A stretch of DNA of 64,000 bases from CAZBXE01 sp964496125. GTDB lineage: Bacteria; Chlamydiota; Chlamydiia; Chlamydiales; CAZBXE01. Made by a program: the position numbers and the translations under genes. Where the stretch lies: positions 186,001 to 250,000 of the forward strand of contig CAZBXE010000001.1 in the NCBI GenBank assembly GCA_964496125.1, read 5' to 3'. A model generated the notes under the pieces. That model ran no database searches. It worked only from the letters and a program-made list of their open reading frames with translations, and was not told the DNA's origin. Numbering within the stretch: position 1 is the stretch's first letter; each line of letters starts with the position of its first letter. Shown piece after piece: positions 1 through 8,867 of this stretch.

Positions 1-754
1 CATTTTCTCTTTCCTTCGCATAGATCTGTCTGAGACCTTTTTTGTCCTTTGGATCCCAGTAGTCTAAGCTGAAAAATTGTAGGGAGGGGTACTTGTTTTT
101 GAGGGCCCGAAGGAAACTAAGCTCTTTTTCCACTTCGCTTTCTTGCTTTAAAACATAAGTTTTTGTTTTGAAGTCATAGGTGGAAATAAAGGATTCAGCA
201 AGAACCATTTGCACAAGGTGTCCTGTTTGTGGAAGGAGCGCATAACCTCTATTGACCATGATGGGTAGAGTAGGATAATTTTCGCGCACTTTGCTGATGA
301 GTCCGATGGCTGCCTTTTTCATGCCTTTGTATTTCAATGGATCTTTCTCTTCGAGAAATTCTGCGTTATCGAGGGTGTCGAGGAAAATGCCGTCAAATCC
401 AACGTGGAGGATATAGGGAATGATTTCCTCGACAACTCTTTTCTTCCACCTGGGGTCTCGCAAATCGATCATATGACTTTTCTTCCACGTCTGATTCTCC
501 TCCAGAAGGATTCCCTCCTCCTTTACCTCGTGATAATAGGGGGCATCCTCTTCTACTTCTCCTATGTTGAGATAGGCAAGAAGGATTTTGTTTGTTTCTT
601 TGAAAGGTGCCGAAGGAGGGAAGTCGTAAGCATCAAGAACAAGAAGCTGATACGGGCTAAGATCTCCTCTTTTTGCCTCGTTGCCGTAGTAGACAATCCA
701 ATTTTCTATATTTGCAAGGAGTGCGAACGGGATACAGAGGAGCAAGAGAAACAT
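1..754 (-). CDS. GH114-like secreted glycoside hydrolase (3' end cut by window edge)
   Basis: Partial gene; the start (ATG at 754) is inside the window and the C-terminus runs off base 1. The first 251 codons are open. Residues 1-14 form a signal peptide (MFLLLLCIPFALLA), so the product is exported. The body has the features of the endo-alpha-1,4-polygalactosaminidase / GH114 family: NWIVYYG near residue 20, YLNIGE near 65, an FDGIFLDTLDN strand-turn near 120 that carries the acidic cluster, and a late SLDYWDP motif. The start codon directly follows the TAA of the upstream deacetylase gene (no gap), with AAGAAGG in front, so the two are probably translationally coupled. PelA of the Pel polysaccharide system carries hydrolase and deacetylase in one chain; here they appear as two genes. 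Substrate is inferred, not shown. Confidence 0.75.
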   Translation of the reverse strand, partial: MFLLLLCIPFALLANIENWIVYYGNEAKRGDLSPYQLLVLDAYDFPPSAPFKETNKILLAYLNIGEVEEDAPYYHEVKEEGILLEENQTWKKSHMIDLRDPRWKKRVVEEIIPYILHVGFDGIFLDTLDNAEFLEEKDPLKYKGMKKAAIGLISKVRENYPTLPIMVNRGYALLPQTGHLVQMVLAESFISTYDFKTKTYVLKQESEVEKELSFLRALKNKYPSLQFFSLDYWDPKDKKGLRQIYAKEREN

Positions 755-2932
755 TTAGACCTTCTTTATGGTAATATGTGACGGGGCATATTTTTTTTTG
801 GGAATGAGAAACTTAAGGAGCTTCTCATCACTACCTGTTTTTGCATGATCAACTCCATCGACTTGGATGAGATATTCTCCCACATCTGGCACGCTCCACA
901 CCATTTCCCCATCTCCAAAGCCTTCTGTGAGAAATGAAAAGCTAGTCTCAGCCCTTACCAGGTTCCATATGCTCCAATTCGACTCTGAGAGGAAAAATGA
1001 CCTTTCGTTGCTAGCTTTTTTTAACACGATGATAGGAGTTTCTATCTCCTTGTCGAGGTAGACGTAGAGGCTACCTTGTAAATGCATCTCACCGATCACA
1101 CCATGGGAGGCAAGGTAGTTTACTCCCTTAAGACTGGCCTGATCGAATCGGATGGTGTGCAAGTTGCCGAGATCTTCGAACCGGAAACGATCCTCACCTT
1201 CTTGGAAGATTTTGACGTCGTAGAAACTGTTTGCAATTTTGGCATAGGAGCTTGCATGAATGGGGTGCGGGTTTTGCTTTTTAATGTAGTTGATGACTTC
1301 GAAGAGCGCTCTTAAACTGGCTTCTTTTTCGCCGGTAAAAAAGTGGTAATAAAGGTTAATCGGCTTGATTCTTATGGGAGATTCCGTATTGGCGTATGTT
1401 TCTGGCAGCTCTCGAAATCCGTAGTAGCGGTCTGTCCAGAGGTCTGTATAGGTGATTTCGTTGCTATTTGAGCTGTAGATTTGCCGCTCTTTGCCCACCT
1501 GTCTACCAAGCGGTCTCACAAAGGCGTACGAGGGAAATCTTTGATCAAAGCGGTTGTCTCCCCCGTTGAGGTTCATAATGCCCGCTTCCCTTGCGAGGCG
1601 CAGAGCCTCTTCAAAGGGTCTGCAGTTTCCAGACCAAAGGATCATTTGTGCTTTTTTGCCCTCTGGACAGAGAGAATTTGCCTTGCTAAGCGCTCCATCT
1701 ATTTCTTGGTTAATCTGGAAGCGGTGGTTGGCATAACTTCTTGGAACAACATACCCTTCTCTGATCTCTTTTTTTGCTGGAGCTAGATTCAATTCAGTGG
1801 GTGTAGGCTTCCAACTTCCGTAGGGATACAGGGAGAGAAAGGGGACCTCCTTTTCGGGTGTGTAGTCGATAAAGAATTCCCAATCGAGAGGGTGAGAATA
1901 TGTATGGCAGGCAGCTTCGATATGCGCAAGCGAAAAGATCTTCCTACCGATTTCTATTGATTTTTCTGTGCCTACCCAATCAAGGTCGATGTCTGCTCCG
2001 ATCGGCCCTGCCGTAGTTGGGATTTCAGGGTGGGGGATCAGCACTTCTTTTAAAATAACCTCGGAAGAAAGAATCCCTTTGCCTTTATAACGCTCTATTT
2101 CGGTTACGTTATTCCAACCATCTCCATCGATTTGGTTGTAAAAGATCCTTTTGCCTGCAAGTGTGGTCGTATCTGGTTTCGGGAGAGAATCGGTGGCAAA
2201 AGCTTTTCGAAAAAAAAGAAAGGGGTTGATAAACCAAAACCTTTTGAGCTCATCGCCGATGTAGTTGTTAAAGGCAGTATACCCGCTTGCTACATAGCCT
2301 CCTTTGTTATTGAGCGAGGCCAAAATACTGCTTGCTCCATTTGATCCTACAGCTGTAAGCAGGTAAGTTGTTTCTTTCCCTACCGGCGTAATCATTGGAT
2401 ACGAGGGCTTAATCGGGGGAAAGCTTTTTGCAAAGCGAAAAAAGTAGGGCTTGTTGTGCACGAAAGTGGAAGAAAATGTTTTTCCTTCCCATTCCCCTGT
2501 GTAGTGTAGACCTAATTTTTCAAGGAGGTTATTGATGAGATCGGGGGGGATTGTTTCGTCTCTTGCGGTCTTAAAAAAACTCGGGGCGCCGAGTATGACA
2601 AAATGGACCCCCTGTTCTACAAGATCTGCAGCCCACTTAAGGTAGGCTTTTGTGTCTGGAATTTTTGTCCCTTCAGGAAACCAGGTAAGAATTCCTCGAA
2701 TCTCCTCTAATGGAATGTCTTTTGGTAGCCCTTGCTGAATGTTATGGTAGAGTACTTTTAGCCCAAGATGATTGAGGGGCATTTCAGCAAATTGATGGAT
2801 GCTTGTTTCAAAGATGTCTTTTTTTCCTTCGTCACTATGGAGGGCTAAAATGGTGCGTGGGAGGGGTTTGGAATCACCTGCAAAAACGGAGGGGCAAAGC
2901 AAAAAAAACAAGCTGAGAAAAAGGGGTAACAT
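755..2932 (-). CDS. PelA-like / DUF2194-type polysaccharide deacetylase, exported
   Basis: About 725 residues when started at ATG 2932. An open frame extends upstream to 3001, but residues following ATG 2932 form a clean signal peptide (MLPLFLSLFFLLCPSVFA) and the upstream extension would overlap the HDAC-like gene, so 2932 is preferred. The N-terminal third looks like the non-catalytic domain of PelA-type proteins. A QIDGDGW motif lies near residue 270 and an HTYSHP motif near 345, which resemble the metal-binding Asp and His-x3-His of CE4-type deacetylases. The C-terminal part is beta-rich. It sits immediately upstream of a GH114-like gene, which supports a polysaccharide (partly deacetylated galactosamine or glucosamine polymer) modifying or degrading pair in the periplasm. 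Function is inferred from family and context. Confidence 0.7.
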   Translation of the reverse strand: MLPLFLSLFFLLCPSVFAGDSKPLPRTILALHSDEGKKDIFETSIHQFAEMPLNHLGLKVLYHNIQQGLPKDIPLEEIRGILTWFPEGTKIPDTKAYLKWAADLVEQGVHFVILGAPSFFKTARDETIPPDLINNLLEKLGLHYTGEWEGKTFSSTFVHNKPYFFRFAKSFPPIKPSYPMITPVGKETTYLLTAVGSNGASSILASLNNKGGYVASGYTAFNNYIGDELKRFWFINPFLFFRKAFATDSLPKPDTTTLAGKRIFYNQIDGDGWNNVTEIERYKGKGILSSEVILKEVLIPHPEIPTTAGPIGADIDLDWVGTEKSIEIGRKIFSLAHIEAACHTYSHPLDWEFFIDYTPEKEVPFLSLYPYGSWKPTPTELNLAPAKKEIREGYVVPRSYANHRFQINQEIDGALSKANSLCPEGKKAQMILWSGNCRPFEEALRLAREAGIMNLNGGDNRFDQRFPSYAFVRPLGRQVGKERQIYSSNSNEITYTDLWTDRYYGFRELPETYANTESPIRIKPINLYYHFFTGEKEASLRALFEVINYIKKQNPHPIHASSYAKIANSFYDVKIFQEGEDRFRFEDLGNLHTIRFDQASLKGVNYLASHGVIGEMHLQGSLYVYLDKEIETPIIVLKKASNERSFFLSESNWSIWNLVRAETSFSFLTEGFGDGEMVWSVPDVGEYLIQVDGVDHAKTGSDEKLLKFLIPKKKYAPSHITIKKV

Positions 2933-2960
2933 ACGCTGTCTTTGTACAAGATTGCCTCTT

Positions 2961-3887
2961 TTAGTGCAAAGCAAGCACATGATGAGAGGCTGAGTTGCCA
3001 AGAGCTTCTAAATTATAGCCGCCTTCTAAAGCAGAAATGATCCGTCCTTTGGCATAGGTGTCTGCAATTTCTTTGATAATTCTTGTGAGAACACCAAAGT
3101 CTTCGCTTTCAAGTTCTAAGTCACCTAAGGGGTCATTTTTGTGAGCATCAAAACCACACGAGATCAGAACAAGTTCAGGCTGGAAGGTCTGCATGGCATG
3201 GGGTAGGCTTTCCTGGAAGAGATGCAAAATGTGCTCTCTTGACCCCTTACCCTTCGCGACGGGATGTCCTCCTCTGGCTCCGTTCTTTTTTTCTTCAGGG
3301 AAGGGGTAGATCCCATTTTGGTACGTGCTAAAATAAAAAACAGAGGTGTCGTTTTCAAAGATTTCTTCTGTACCATTTCCATGGTGGAGATCCCAGTCAC
3401 AGATGAGGACTCTTTGGATCCCATATTTTCTTTGGGCATATCGGGCACCGATGGCAACGTTGTTAAAAAGGCAAAAACCCATCCCTTGTGAACGTGTGGC
3501 GTGGTGGCCGGGAGGACGGATGTTACAAAACACCGTTTTTGCAGGCCCTGTTATTACTTCATCGACACTGGTTAAAAGGGCACCTGCAGCATAGAGGGCA
3601 GTATCAAAGGAGTCTTTGCAGATCTCTACATCACCACTGCTTAATGGGGCAATATCGCCAGGTTCGAGGGAAGTAATTTCTTCTTGGAGACTTGAAAAAT
3701 AGGATTCAGTATGACAAAGAAGGATCTCCTCTTTCGTAGCTTTTCTTGGGGGCAAGATATTGCTTTGCGTGAGGAGACCCTTTTTTTTGAGGGCAGCATC
3801 GATACACAAGCTGCGCTCTTTGCACTCAGGATGGCGCCGTCCTGTATCATGCTTTAAAAAAACAGGATCAGTGACGATAAGCACCAT
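2961..3887 (-). CDS. Histone deacetylase / acetoin-utilization (AcuC-like) family deacetylase
   Basis: 308 residues, the normal length for the arginase/deacetylase fold. Visible motifs are RPPGHHA near residue 125 (tandem catalytic His), CDWDLHHGNGT near 165 (zinc-binding Asp and His) and ALEGGYNL near 285. All active-site elements seem intact, so a zinc-dependent deacetylase acting on acetyl-lysine, acetylpolyamine or a related amide is expected in the cytoplasm. There is no signal peptide. It lies 3 bases after a small membrane protein gene and 28 bases before the Pel-like deacetylase, all on the minus strand. Substrate cannot be told from sequence; a bacterial HDAC-like enzyme is more probable than a host-directed effector, because no secretion signal or eukaryote-like extension is seen. 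Confidence 0.85.
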   Translation of the reverse strand: MVLIVTDPVFLKHDTGRRHPECKERSLCIDAALKKKGLLTQSNILPPRKATKEEILLCHTESYFSSLQEEITSLEPGDIAPLSSGDVEICKDSFDTALYAAGALLTSVDEVITGPAKTVFCNIRPPGHHATRSQGMGFCLFNNVAIGARYAQRKYGIQRVLICDWDLHHGNGTEEIFENDTSVFYFSTYQNGIYPFPEEKKNGARGGHPVAKGKGSREHILHLFQESLPHAMQTFQPELVLISCGFDAHKNDPLGDLELESEDFGVLTRIIKEIADTYAKGRIISALEGGYNLEALGNSASHHVLALH

Positions 3888-3890
3888 AGG

Positions 3891-4286
3891 TTAGATCGAA
3901 AAACCCACAAGTGTCAGGAAAAGCCCAGCCAGTAGGAGCAAGGCGGCAACACTATAATATACTGTGGGATTCAATAGTCTTTCTGCACATCTGCCTAGGT
4001 GCGCGGGGAAGAAAAGTCTGCACATCCCTTTGAGTACTGTAAGCCAAGCAAGCAGTGTGATTAAGACTCTCCAGTCCAATTGCCACACGTTGTGGGCAAG
4101 GACAAGGATGATGCCGAGAAATAGAGTAATGGCTCCTGCAAATACTTCAAGACCTAGACTCTTTGCGAAATCTGCAATTGAGGCTCTCATTTGCTCTTTG
4201 CGAGCGAAGAGGGCAAGCGCTATGATAACGAGATAGATGCCGAGCAGCCTAGCTAAAAAAATGGATACGCCAAGTGGAACTAGCAC
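3891..4286 (-). CDS. Small four-helix integral membrane protein, unknown function
   Basis: 131 residues, almost entirely hydrophobic. Four membrane spans are apparent (about residues 5-25, 45-65, 70-90 and 108-128), separated by short Arg/Lys-containing loops such as ARKEQMRAS. I do not recognise the family. It heads the minus-strand run followed by the HDAC-like and Pel-like genes, with only 3 bases to the next start, so cotranscription is likely. A spacer of about 230 bases upstream separates it from the divergent SDR gene and probably holds both promoters. Confidence 0.7.
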   Translation of the reverse strand: MLVPLGVSIFLARLLGIYLVIIALALFARKEQMRASIADFAKSLGLEVFAGAITLFLGIILVLAHNVWQLDWRVLITLLAWLTVLKGMCRLFFPAHLGRCAERLLNPTVYYSVAALLLLAGLFLTLVGFSI

Positions 4287-4515
4287 AGTTTTCTCCTTGT
4301 TAAGTTAAATTTCTATTCATATCACACGTTTCGTATTTTTTGGCAGAGCTTTATGCCAGGCGTGCAGTTTTGGGTTGCCATTTCACTCTCAGCTTACGGT
4401 TAAGTTTTTTTCATAGAAAAGATTCGTTTGCCTTGATATTCTTGCCCGATTGGAGCGTTTCCGCTTGAGAAAAGCTCTGCCTCAGAAAACGCTATTGGTA
4501 CGGGAAAACGAAAGC

Positions 4516-5262
4516 GTGATATGGAATAAAATAGCTTTAGTAACAGGAGCTTCATCTGGAATAGGAGAGGCTGTGTCGCGAGAATTAATAAAACGCGGTT
4601 GGCAAGTGATTGGTATTGCTCGTTCGGCTGACAAGCTAACTCAAATTCAGCAAGAGCTTTCTAGTGCTTTCATACCTTTGATTTGCGATGTCTCTAAAAA
4701 AGAAGAAATTGAACAGGCTTCAATGAAGATTCTCAATCAAAATCTCTGTCCTTCTTTGTTTTTTCTTAACGCTGGGATTGCTGGCGAATCGGTGATTGAA
4801 AATCCGAATAAGTTTGAGCTTGAAATTCATGAAAAAATCATGAGGGTGAACTATTTCGGCGTTTTAGCATGGGTGGAATTCTGGGAAAAACATTGTCTGA
4901 AAAATGGGGGTGCTAATTTCATTGCTACTAGTTCGATCAATGCTATTTTCGCTCCTCCAACAGGAAGCGCCTACTGTGCATCAAAAGCAGCCATAGCAAA
5001 AGCGTTCGAAAGTCTTGCTTTAACCTATTTTAACACAAACCTACGGTTTTCTGTTGTGTACCCAGGTCCTGTTGATACTCCGGGTCTTAAAGGAAAATTA
5101 CCTTTCACTTGGAATGCTGAAAAAATGGGTAAATGTATGGTTGACTTTGGTTTAAGCACTAAATCCCGTTGCGAACCATTCTTTTTTTATAAAATATTTT
5201 GTCGTTTGCTGCGTGCTTTGCCTGCTAAATATACACTCAAACTGATGGAAAAACTCCAATAA
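4516..5262 (+). CDS. Short-chain dehydrogenase/reductase (SDR)
   Basis: 248 residues from the GTG at 4516; the frame stays open back to a TTG at 4450, but homology to SDR enzymes begins right after GTG (VIWNKIALVTGASSGIG). The Rossmann nucleotide-binding motif TGASSGIG is at residues 9-17, the catalytic Ser region at TSSINAIF near 138 and the YCASK catalytic Tyr/Lys near 153-157. PGPVDTPG follows as in classical SDRs. Substrate unknown; the C-terminal hydrophobic segment (FFYKIFCRLLRALPAKYTLKL) suggests membrane proximity as in dehydrogenases acting on lipids. It stands alone between two spacers and its base composition is more AT-rich than the following operon. Confidence 0.8.
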   Translation: MIWNKIALVTGASSGIGEAVSRELIKRGWQVIGIARSADKLTQIQQELSSAFIPLICDVSKKEEIEQASMKILNQNLCPSLFFLNAGIAGESVIENPNKFELEIHEKIMRVNYFGVLAWVEFWEKHCLKNGGANFIATSSINAIFAPPTGSAYCASKAAIAKAFESLALTYFNTNLRFSVVYPGPVDTPGLKGKLPFTWNAEKMGKCMVDFGLSTKSRCEPFFFYKIFCRLLRALPAKYTLKLMEKLQ

Positions 5263-5265
5263 TTA

Positions 5266-5306
5266 TAGATGTTCACCAGATACCCAAGGTGTGAGGAGAA
5301 CATCTA
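5266..5306. repeat. Short stem-loop after the SDR gene
   Basis: A perfect 9-base inverted repeat, TAGATGTTC at 5266-5274 and GAACATCTA at 5298-5306, with a second ACC/GGT pairing inside the loop. No T-tract follows on either strand, so it is not a classical terminator, but it lies right after the SDR stop and could mark transcript end or RNA processing. Confidence 0.35.
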
Positions 5307-5372
5307 CACAGAACAAGTTTTAGTTAAAAGCTAGAGCGCAAAAATAGTAAATGGCTTATCATCAGTTTTGTG

Positions 5373-6974
5373 ATGATCTATCGTTATCTTCTTGCTTGTT
5401 TTCTTTTGTGCTTAGGGGAGGTGGGGTGTGCCCAAGAGGTATATCTTGTGTCCCCAGGGACGGAGCAAAAATTAAAGGAGCATATCCATTTTACAACAAG
5501 CAGTCCACACTCAGTTGGACACATTGAGATTGGTAAGACGCAGTCGGGGATCAATCAGGCTACCTGGGTGTATGTTAAAAATGCTCTGGATTACTATAGA
5601 GAGAAAAAACCTGTCTTTATCATCTTAGAATTGAACACCCCGGGAGGGGAAGTCTATGCAGCGCAGAAAATTTCCGATGCATTGAAGGAAATCGATACGC
5701 AAAGCGGCATCCCGGTTGTTTGTTATGTCAATAATTGGGCCATCTCTGCAGGTGCGATGCTTGGGTATTCGTGTAGGTTTATTGCCATCGCTAAGGATGC
5801 AAGTTTTGGGGCTGCAGAACCGGTTATCGCGTCTGCATCTGGGCAGATGGAAGCGGCATCGGAGAAGGTAAACTCAGCGCTTCGTGCTGATTTTATGAAT
5901 CGCGCTGCTTTTTTTGGACGCAATCCCTTACTTGCAGAAGCTATGGTGGATAAAGATGTCATCCTCGTCATGCGAAAGGGAGTGGTTACAAAACTTGATA
6001 GAGAATCGGACATTGTGAAGGAAGGACGAAATCCTGATATCGTCATTTCCAATAAAGGCAAGCTCCTGACTTTGGATGCAGAGCAAATGATGCGCTATGG
6101 GCTTGCTGATATTTTGCTCCAACCCGTAAAGCTAGTACCGATTACAGAATCAGAGCAGAGTAGAGGTTTGTGGCCGGCAAGTAAATCTTCCTTATTTCAA
6201 GTTCCTTTTTTTAAAGAGATTCCAGACTGCGTGATTGATGCTTACCAGATGGATTGGAAGACGCGCTTTTTTGTCTTTTTAAGCAATCCAATTGTGACAT
6301 CACTTCTTATGCTTGGATTGATGGTGGGCTTCTATATGGAAATGGGCTCGCCGGGTGCAACTCTTCCTATTGCGGTGGCTTTTGTATGCCTGTTTCTTCT
6401 CCTACTTTCTAGTTATGCTCTAGAGGCTGCCCGTTTCTTGGAGTGGATTCTACTGTTTGCCGGCCTATCTATGGTGGTGTTTGAACTACTTGTTCCAGGG
6501 TTTGGTTTTTTTGGTATTATTGGAGCTGTTTTTACTGTGATCGGTCTTTTGGGAATGTTTTTGCCCTCTATTGGATCTATTAGCTATGAAATTGATACAA
6601 ATACACTCAATGCGGCAGGAGAGGTGTTTATGCAGCGGCTAGGGTGGCTTGCAGCAACGATTTTGATCGGTTTTGTGTTAATTCTTGTTTTGGCGCGCTA
6701 TATTACGCCTTCTTTTTCGAGGTTTAGCAAGCTTGTCTTGAGGGGAGAGCAAGATGCATCCCTTGGGTTTGTGGCAGGAGGTGATGTTTCTAGGCTTCCC
6801 AAGCCCGGGACGAAGGCTGTTGTCTTGGCCACGCTTAGGCCTGCGGGCAAGATTCAGGTGGGCGGGGATATATTTGATGCCCAGAGCGAGGGGGAATTCA
6901 TCGAAAAAGGAGAAGAAGTGGTTGTCCAGCATGTCGACGGCCCCCGGATTTTCGTTGAGAGGGGCGATTCATGA
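5373..6974 (+). CDS. NfeD-family membrane-bound serine protease (long form, ClpP-class)
   Basis: 533 residues from ATG 5373 (a GTG at 5370 is in frame directly before it). Residues 1-21 are a signal peptide. The protease domain shows ELNTPGGEV near residue 87, AISAGAM near 122-128 carrying the nucleophilic Ser, and AIAKDASFGAAEP near 140 carrying the general-base Lys, the Ser/Lys dyad of the NfeD/SppA/ClpP class. About five membrane spans follow (roughly 305-450), then a C-terminal OB-fold NfeD domain. The next gene (short NfeD) starts in an ATGA overlap and floA follows, matching the known NfeD-flotillin operon type. Likely role: membrane-associated proteolysis of stomatin/flotillin-type proteins. 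Confidence 0.88.
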   Translation: MIYRYLLACFLLCLGEVGCAQEVYLVSPGTEQKLKEHIHFTTSSPHSVGHIEIGKTQSGINQATWVYVKNALDYYREKKPVFIILELNTPGGEVYAAQKISDALKEIDTQSGIPVVCYVNNWAISAGAMLGYSCRFIAIAKDASFGAAEPVIASASGQMEAASEKVNSALRADFMNRAAFFGRNPLLAEAMVDKDVILVMRKGVVTKLDRESDIVKEGRNPDIVISNKGKLLTLDAEQMMRYGLADILLQPVKLVPITESEQSRGLWPASKSSLFQVPFFKEIPDCVIDAYQMDWKTRFFVFLSNPIVTSLLMLGLMVGFYMEMGSPGATLPIAVAFVCLFLLLLSSYALEAARFLEWILLFAGLSMVVFELLVPGFGFFGIIGAVFTVIGLLGMFLPSIGSISYEIDTNTLNAAGEVFMQRLGWLAATILIGFVLILVLARYITPSFSRFSKLVLRGEQDASLGFVAGGDVSRLPKPGTKAVVLATLRPAGKIQVGGDIFDAQSEGEFIEKGEEVVVQHVDGPRIFVERGDS

Positions 6975-7438
6975 TCACTCCTTTTTTGTTTTTACTCTTG
7001 GGCTATCTGCTGATTTTTTTAGAATTTTTTTTGCCTGGTGCTGTGATGGGAATTGCTGGAGGGGCCTTCTTATTTCTCAGTATCATTTTATTTGCTATGC
7101 GAACAGAATCTGTTTTGCTTTTGCTTCTTTTCTTGGCCATAGCCCTAGCAGGCCTCGTCTTTTTAATTCGCTTTGCTTTGCAAAGAATTCGAGCCAGGAA
7201 AGCTGACATGTACCAGGAAGATGACCAGGAAGGGTTTAAAGCGGCAGTCTTTGATGAAGCTTTGCTTGGAAAAGGGGGAGTTGTTGTGGCCGATCTAAAA
7301 CCATCAGGTTTTATTAAAGTGGAAGGTAGGACATATCAAGCACTCGCGCAAGCAGGCTACCTCAATAAAGGAGAAGAAATCGAGATCATCGCCGGTCGAG
7401 GCGCATACTACATCGTAAAACAGAGAACAAAGGATTAG
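6971..7438 (+). CDS. NfeD-family protein, short form
   Basis: 155 residues. It starts in a 4-base ATGA overlap with the long NfeD gene, so it is translationally coupled. Residues 1-65 hold two to three membrane helices (FLLLGYLLIFLEFFLPG, then a Leu/Ala-rich span). Residues 95-150 form the OB-fold NfeD domain (GKGGVVVADLKPSGFIKVEG and NKGEEIEII). It lacks the protease domain, as in truncated NfeD (NfeD1a) proteins. The partner is most likely the FloA-like protein encoded six bases downstream. Confidence 0.85.
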   Translation: MITPFLFLLLGYLLIFLEFFLPGAVMGIAGGAFLFLSIILFAMRTESVLLLLLFLAIALAGLVFLIRFALQRIRARKADMYQEDDQEGFKAAVFDEALLGKGGVVVADLKPSGFIKVEGRTYQALAQAGYLNKGEEIEIIAGRGAYYIVKQRTKD

Positions 7439-7444
7439 TATCCA

Positions 7445-8470
7445 ATGGAAGGAATACACGTGGAAATTTACTTTTTGTTTGTCATCCTGGCAATCATTTC
7501 CTTGATTTTAGTGGGAATCATTGGAAAATTTATCAGTCTCTGGTTCCAGGCATTTGTCTCGGGAACCCCCATCTCGCTTTTCAATATCATAGGGATGAGT
7601 CTTAGGAAGATTCCACCGAAACTGATCGTTACGGAGAGAATCACAGCCTATAAAGCAGGTCTAAAGCAAGTCACTGTAGCCGATTTAGAGACACACTATT
7701 TGGCGGGTGGGCGTGTTTCAGATGTTGTTAAGGCTTTGATTGCAGCAGATAAGGCAAACATTCCCCTGGACTGGCGTCAAGCAACAGCGATCGATTTGGC
7801 CGGTCGTGATATTATCGATGCGTTGAAGACATCTGTCTATCCGAAGGTAATCGACTGTCCGCCCCAGGGAGATAGGGGATCAGGTAGCTACATTATCGGC
7901 GTAGCCAAGGATGGTATTCAGCTTCTTGTAAGAGCTCGGGTGACTGTGCGCACCAATATCGCCCAGCTTGTAGGTGGTGCGACTGAAGAGACCATCATTG
8001 CACGCGTGGGTGAGGGGATTGTAAGCGCGATTGGGTCTGCAGAAACCTACAGTCAGGTTCTAGAAGCGCCCCAAAAAATATCAAAGCAGGTTCTTGAGAA
8101 AGGACTTGATGCTCAAACTGCCTATGAGATCCTCTCTATTGATATCGCTGACATCACCATTGGGAAGAACATAGGTGCGATCTTAAAGGCGGATGCGGCC
8201 GATGCCACAAAGAGAGTTTTCCAAGCGGAAGCTGAAAAAAGACGCGCTTTAGCTGTAGCTCTGGAACAAGAGAATAAGGCTAAGGTAAAAGAGATGGAGG
8301 CGTATCTTGTAGAGGCGCAATCCAAAGTGCCTCTTGCTATGGCAGAGGCCTTCCGTAAAGGTAATTTGGGAATAATGGATTACCAAAGGATTCAAAACAT
8401 CCAAGCAGATACCGATATGAGAAGATCAATTGGAAAGTCTGAGGATTCCTCAACAGAAGAAACGGAGTAG
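7445..8470 (+). CDS. floA: Flotillin-like protein FloA (SPFH family)
   Basis: 341 residues, about the usual length of FloA/YqfA. An N-terminal membrane hairpin region (about 7-35) is followed by the SPFH domain (PPKLIVTERITAYKAGL; RARVTVRTNIAQLVGGATEETI) and an Ala/Glu-rich coiled-coil (AADATKRVFQAEAEKRRALAVALEQ). It forms oligomeric membrane scaffolds in other bacteria. Position after two NfeD genes is the standard FloA arrangement and strengthens the call. The start ATG 7445 lies six bases after the preceding stop. Confidence 0.92.
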   Translation: MEGIHVEIYFLFVILAIISLILVGIIGKFISLWFQAFVSGTPISLFNIIGMSLRKIPPKLIVTERITAYKAGLKQVTVADLETHYLAGGRVSDVVKALIAADKANIPLDWRQATAIDLAGRDIIDALKTSVYPKVIDCPPQGDRGSGSYIIGVAKDGIQLLVRARVTVRTNIAQLVGGATEETIIARVGEGIVSAIGSAETYSQVLEAPQKISKQVLEKGLDAQTAYEILSIDIADITIGKNIGAILKADAADATKRVFQAEAEKRRALAVALEQENKAKVKEMEAYLVEAQSKVPLAMAEAFRKGNLGIMDYQRIQNIQADTDMRRSIGKSEDSSTEETE

Positions 8471-8471
8471 A

Positions 8472-8867
8472 ATGCAATTTTCTGATTTCTTTTCTTTCCT
8501 CATTGGACTTGCTGCCATGATGTATGTGTTCTTCAGAAGGCAGAAAGCAGAGCAGGAGGTCAGGGAGGCTGAGGAAAAACCTTTGCCTCAGCCTCTTGCC
8601 CAAAAGAGACCAAGGGTCCCCAGGCAAGAAGTGTTTACAAGGGATCTTCTACAGGATAGGGGCTTTCATAGCCATGTAGAGAGTGAGCAACTCTTGCCTC
8701 TAATTGATAAGGAAGAAGTTCCGCGTGCAATCGATGCGAGAAGACTCGATTCGAATCTAGATGTTGCCGCTGAAAGAAAACGACCCAAAAAGAAACCCTA
8801 TAAAATTAAAAGCAAACGCGATCTTGTAATTGACTACGAAGTGTTTAGGTCAGGAAAATGGATGTAG
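8472..8867 (+). CDS. Small protein with N-terminal membrane anchor, unknown function
   Basis: 131 residues from ATG 8472, one base after the floA stop; the open frame begins earlier at 8430 but would lie inside floA. One membrane helix (FSFLIGLAAMMYVFF) is followed by a highly charged, Lys/Arg/Glu-rich cytoplasmic tail ending in a basic stretch (RKRPKKKPYKIKSKRD). No family is recognised. Its end overlaps the yggS start by 10 bases, placing it in the NfeD/FloA transcript. It may be an accessory membrane protein of that complex, which is only an inference from position. Confidence 0.65.
   Translation: MQFSDFFSFLIGLAAMMYVFFRRQKAEQEVREAEEKPLPQPLAQKRPRVPRQEVFTRDLLQDRGFHSHVESEQLLPLIDKEEVPRAIDARRLDSNLDVAAERKRPKKKPYKIKSKRDLVIDYEVFRSGKWM

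Noticed and set aside
5266..5306. Rho-independent terminator
   Set aside because: The stem is good but no T-tract follows on either strand; kept only as a stem-loop.
6754..7206. 150-codon plus-strand frame across the two NfeD genes
   Set aside because: Out of frame with two clear overlapping nfeD genes; the translated protein has no coherent fold pattern.
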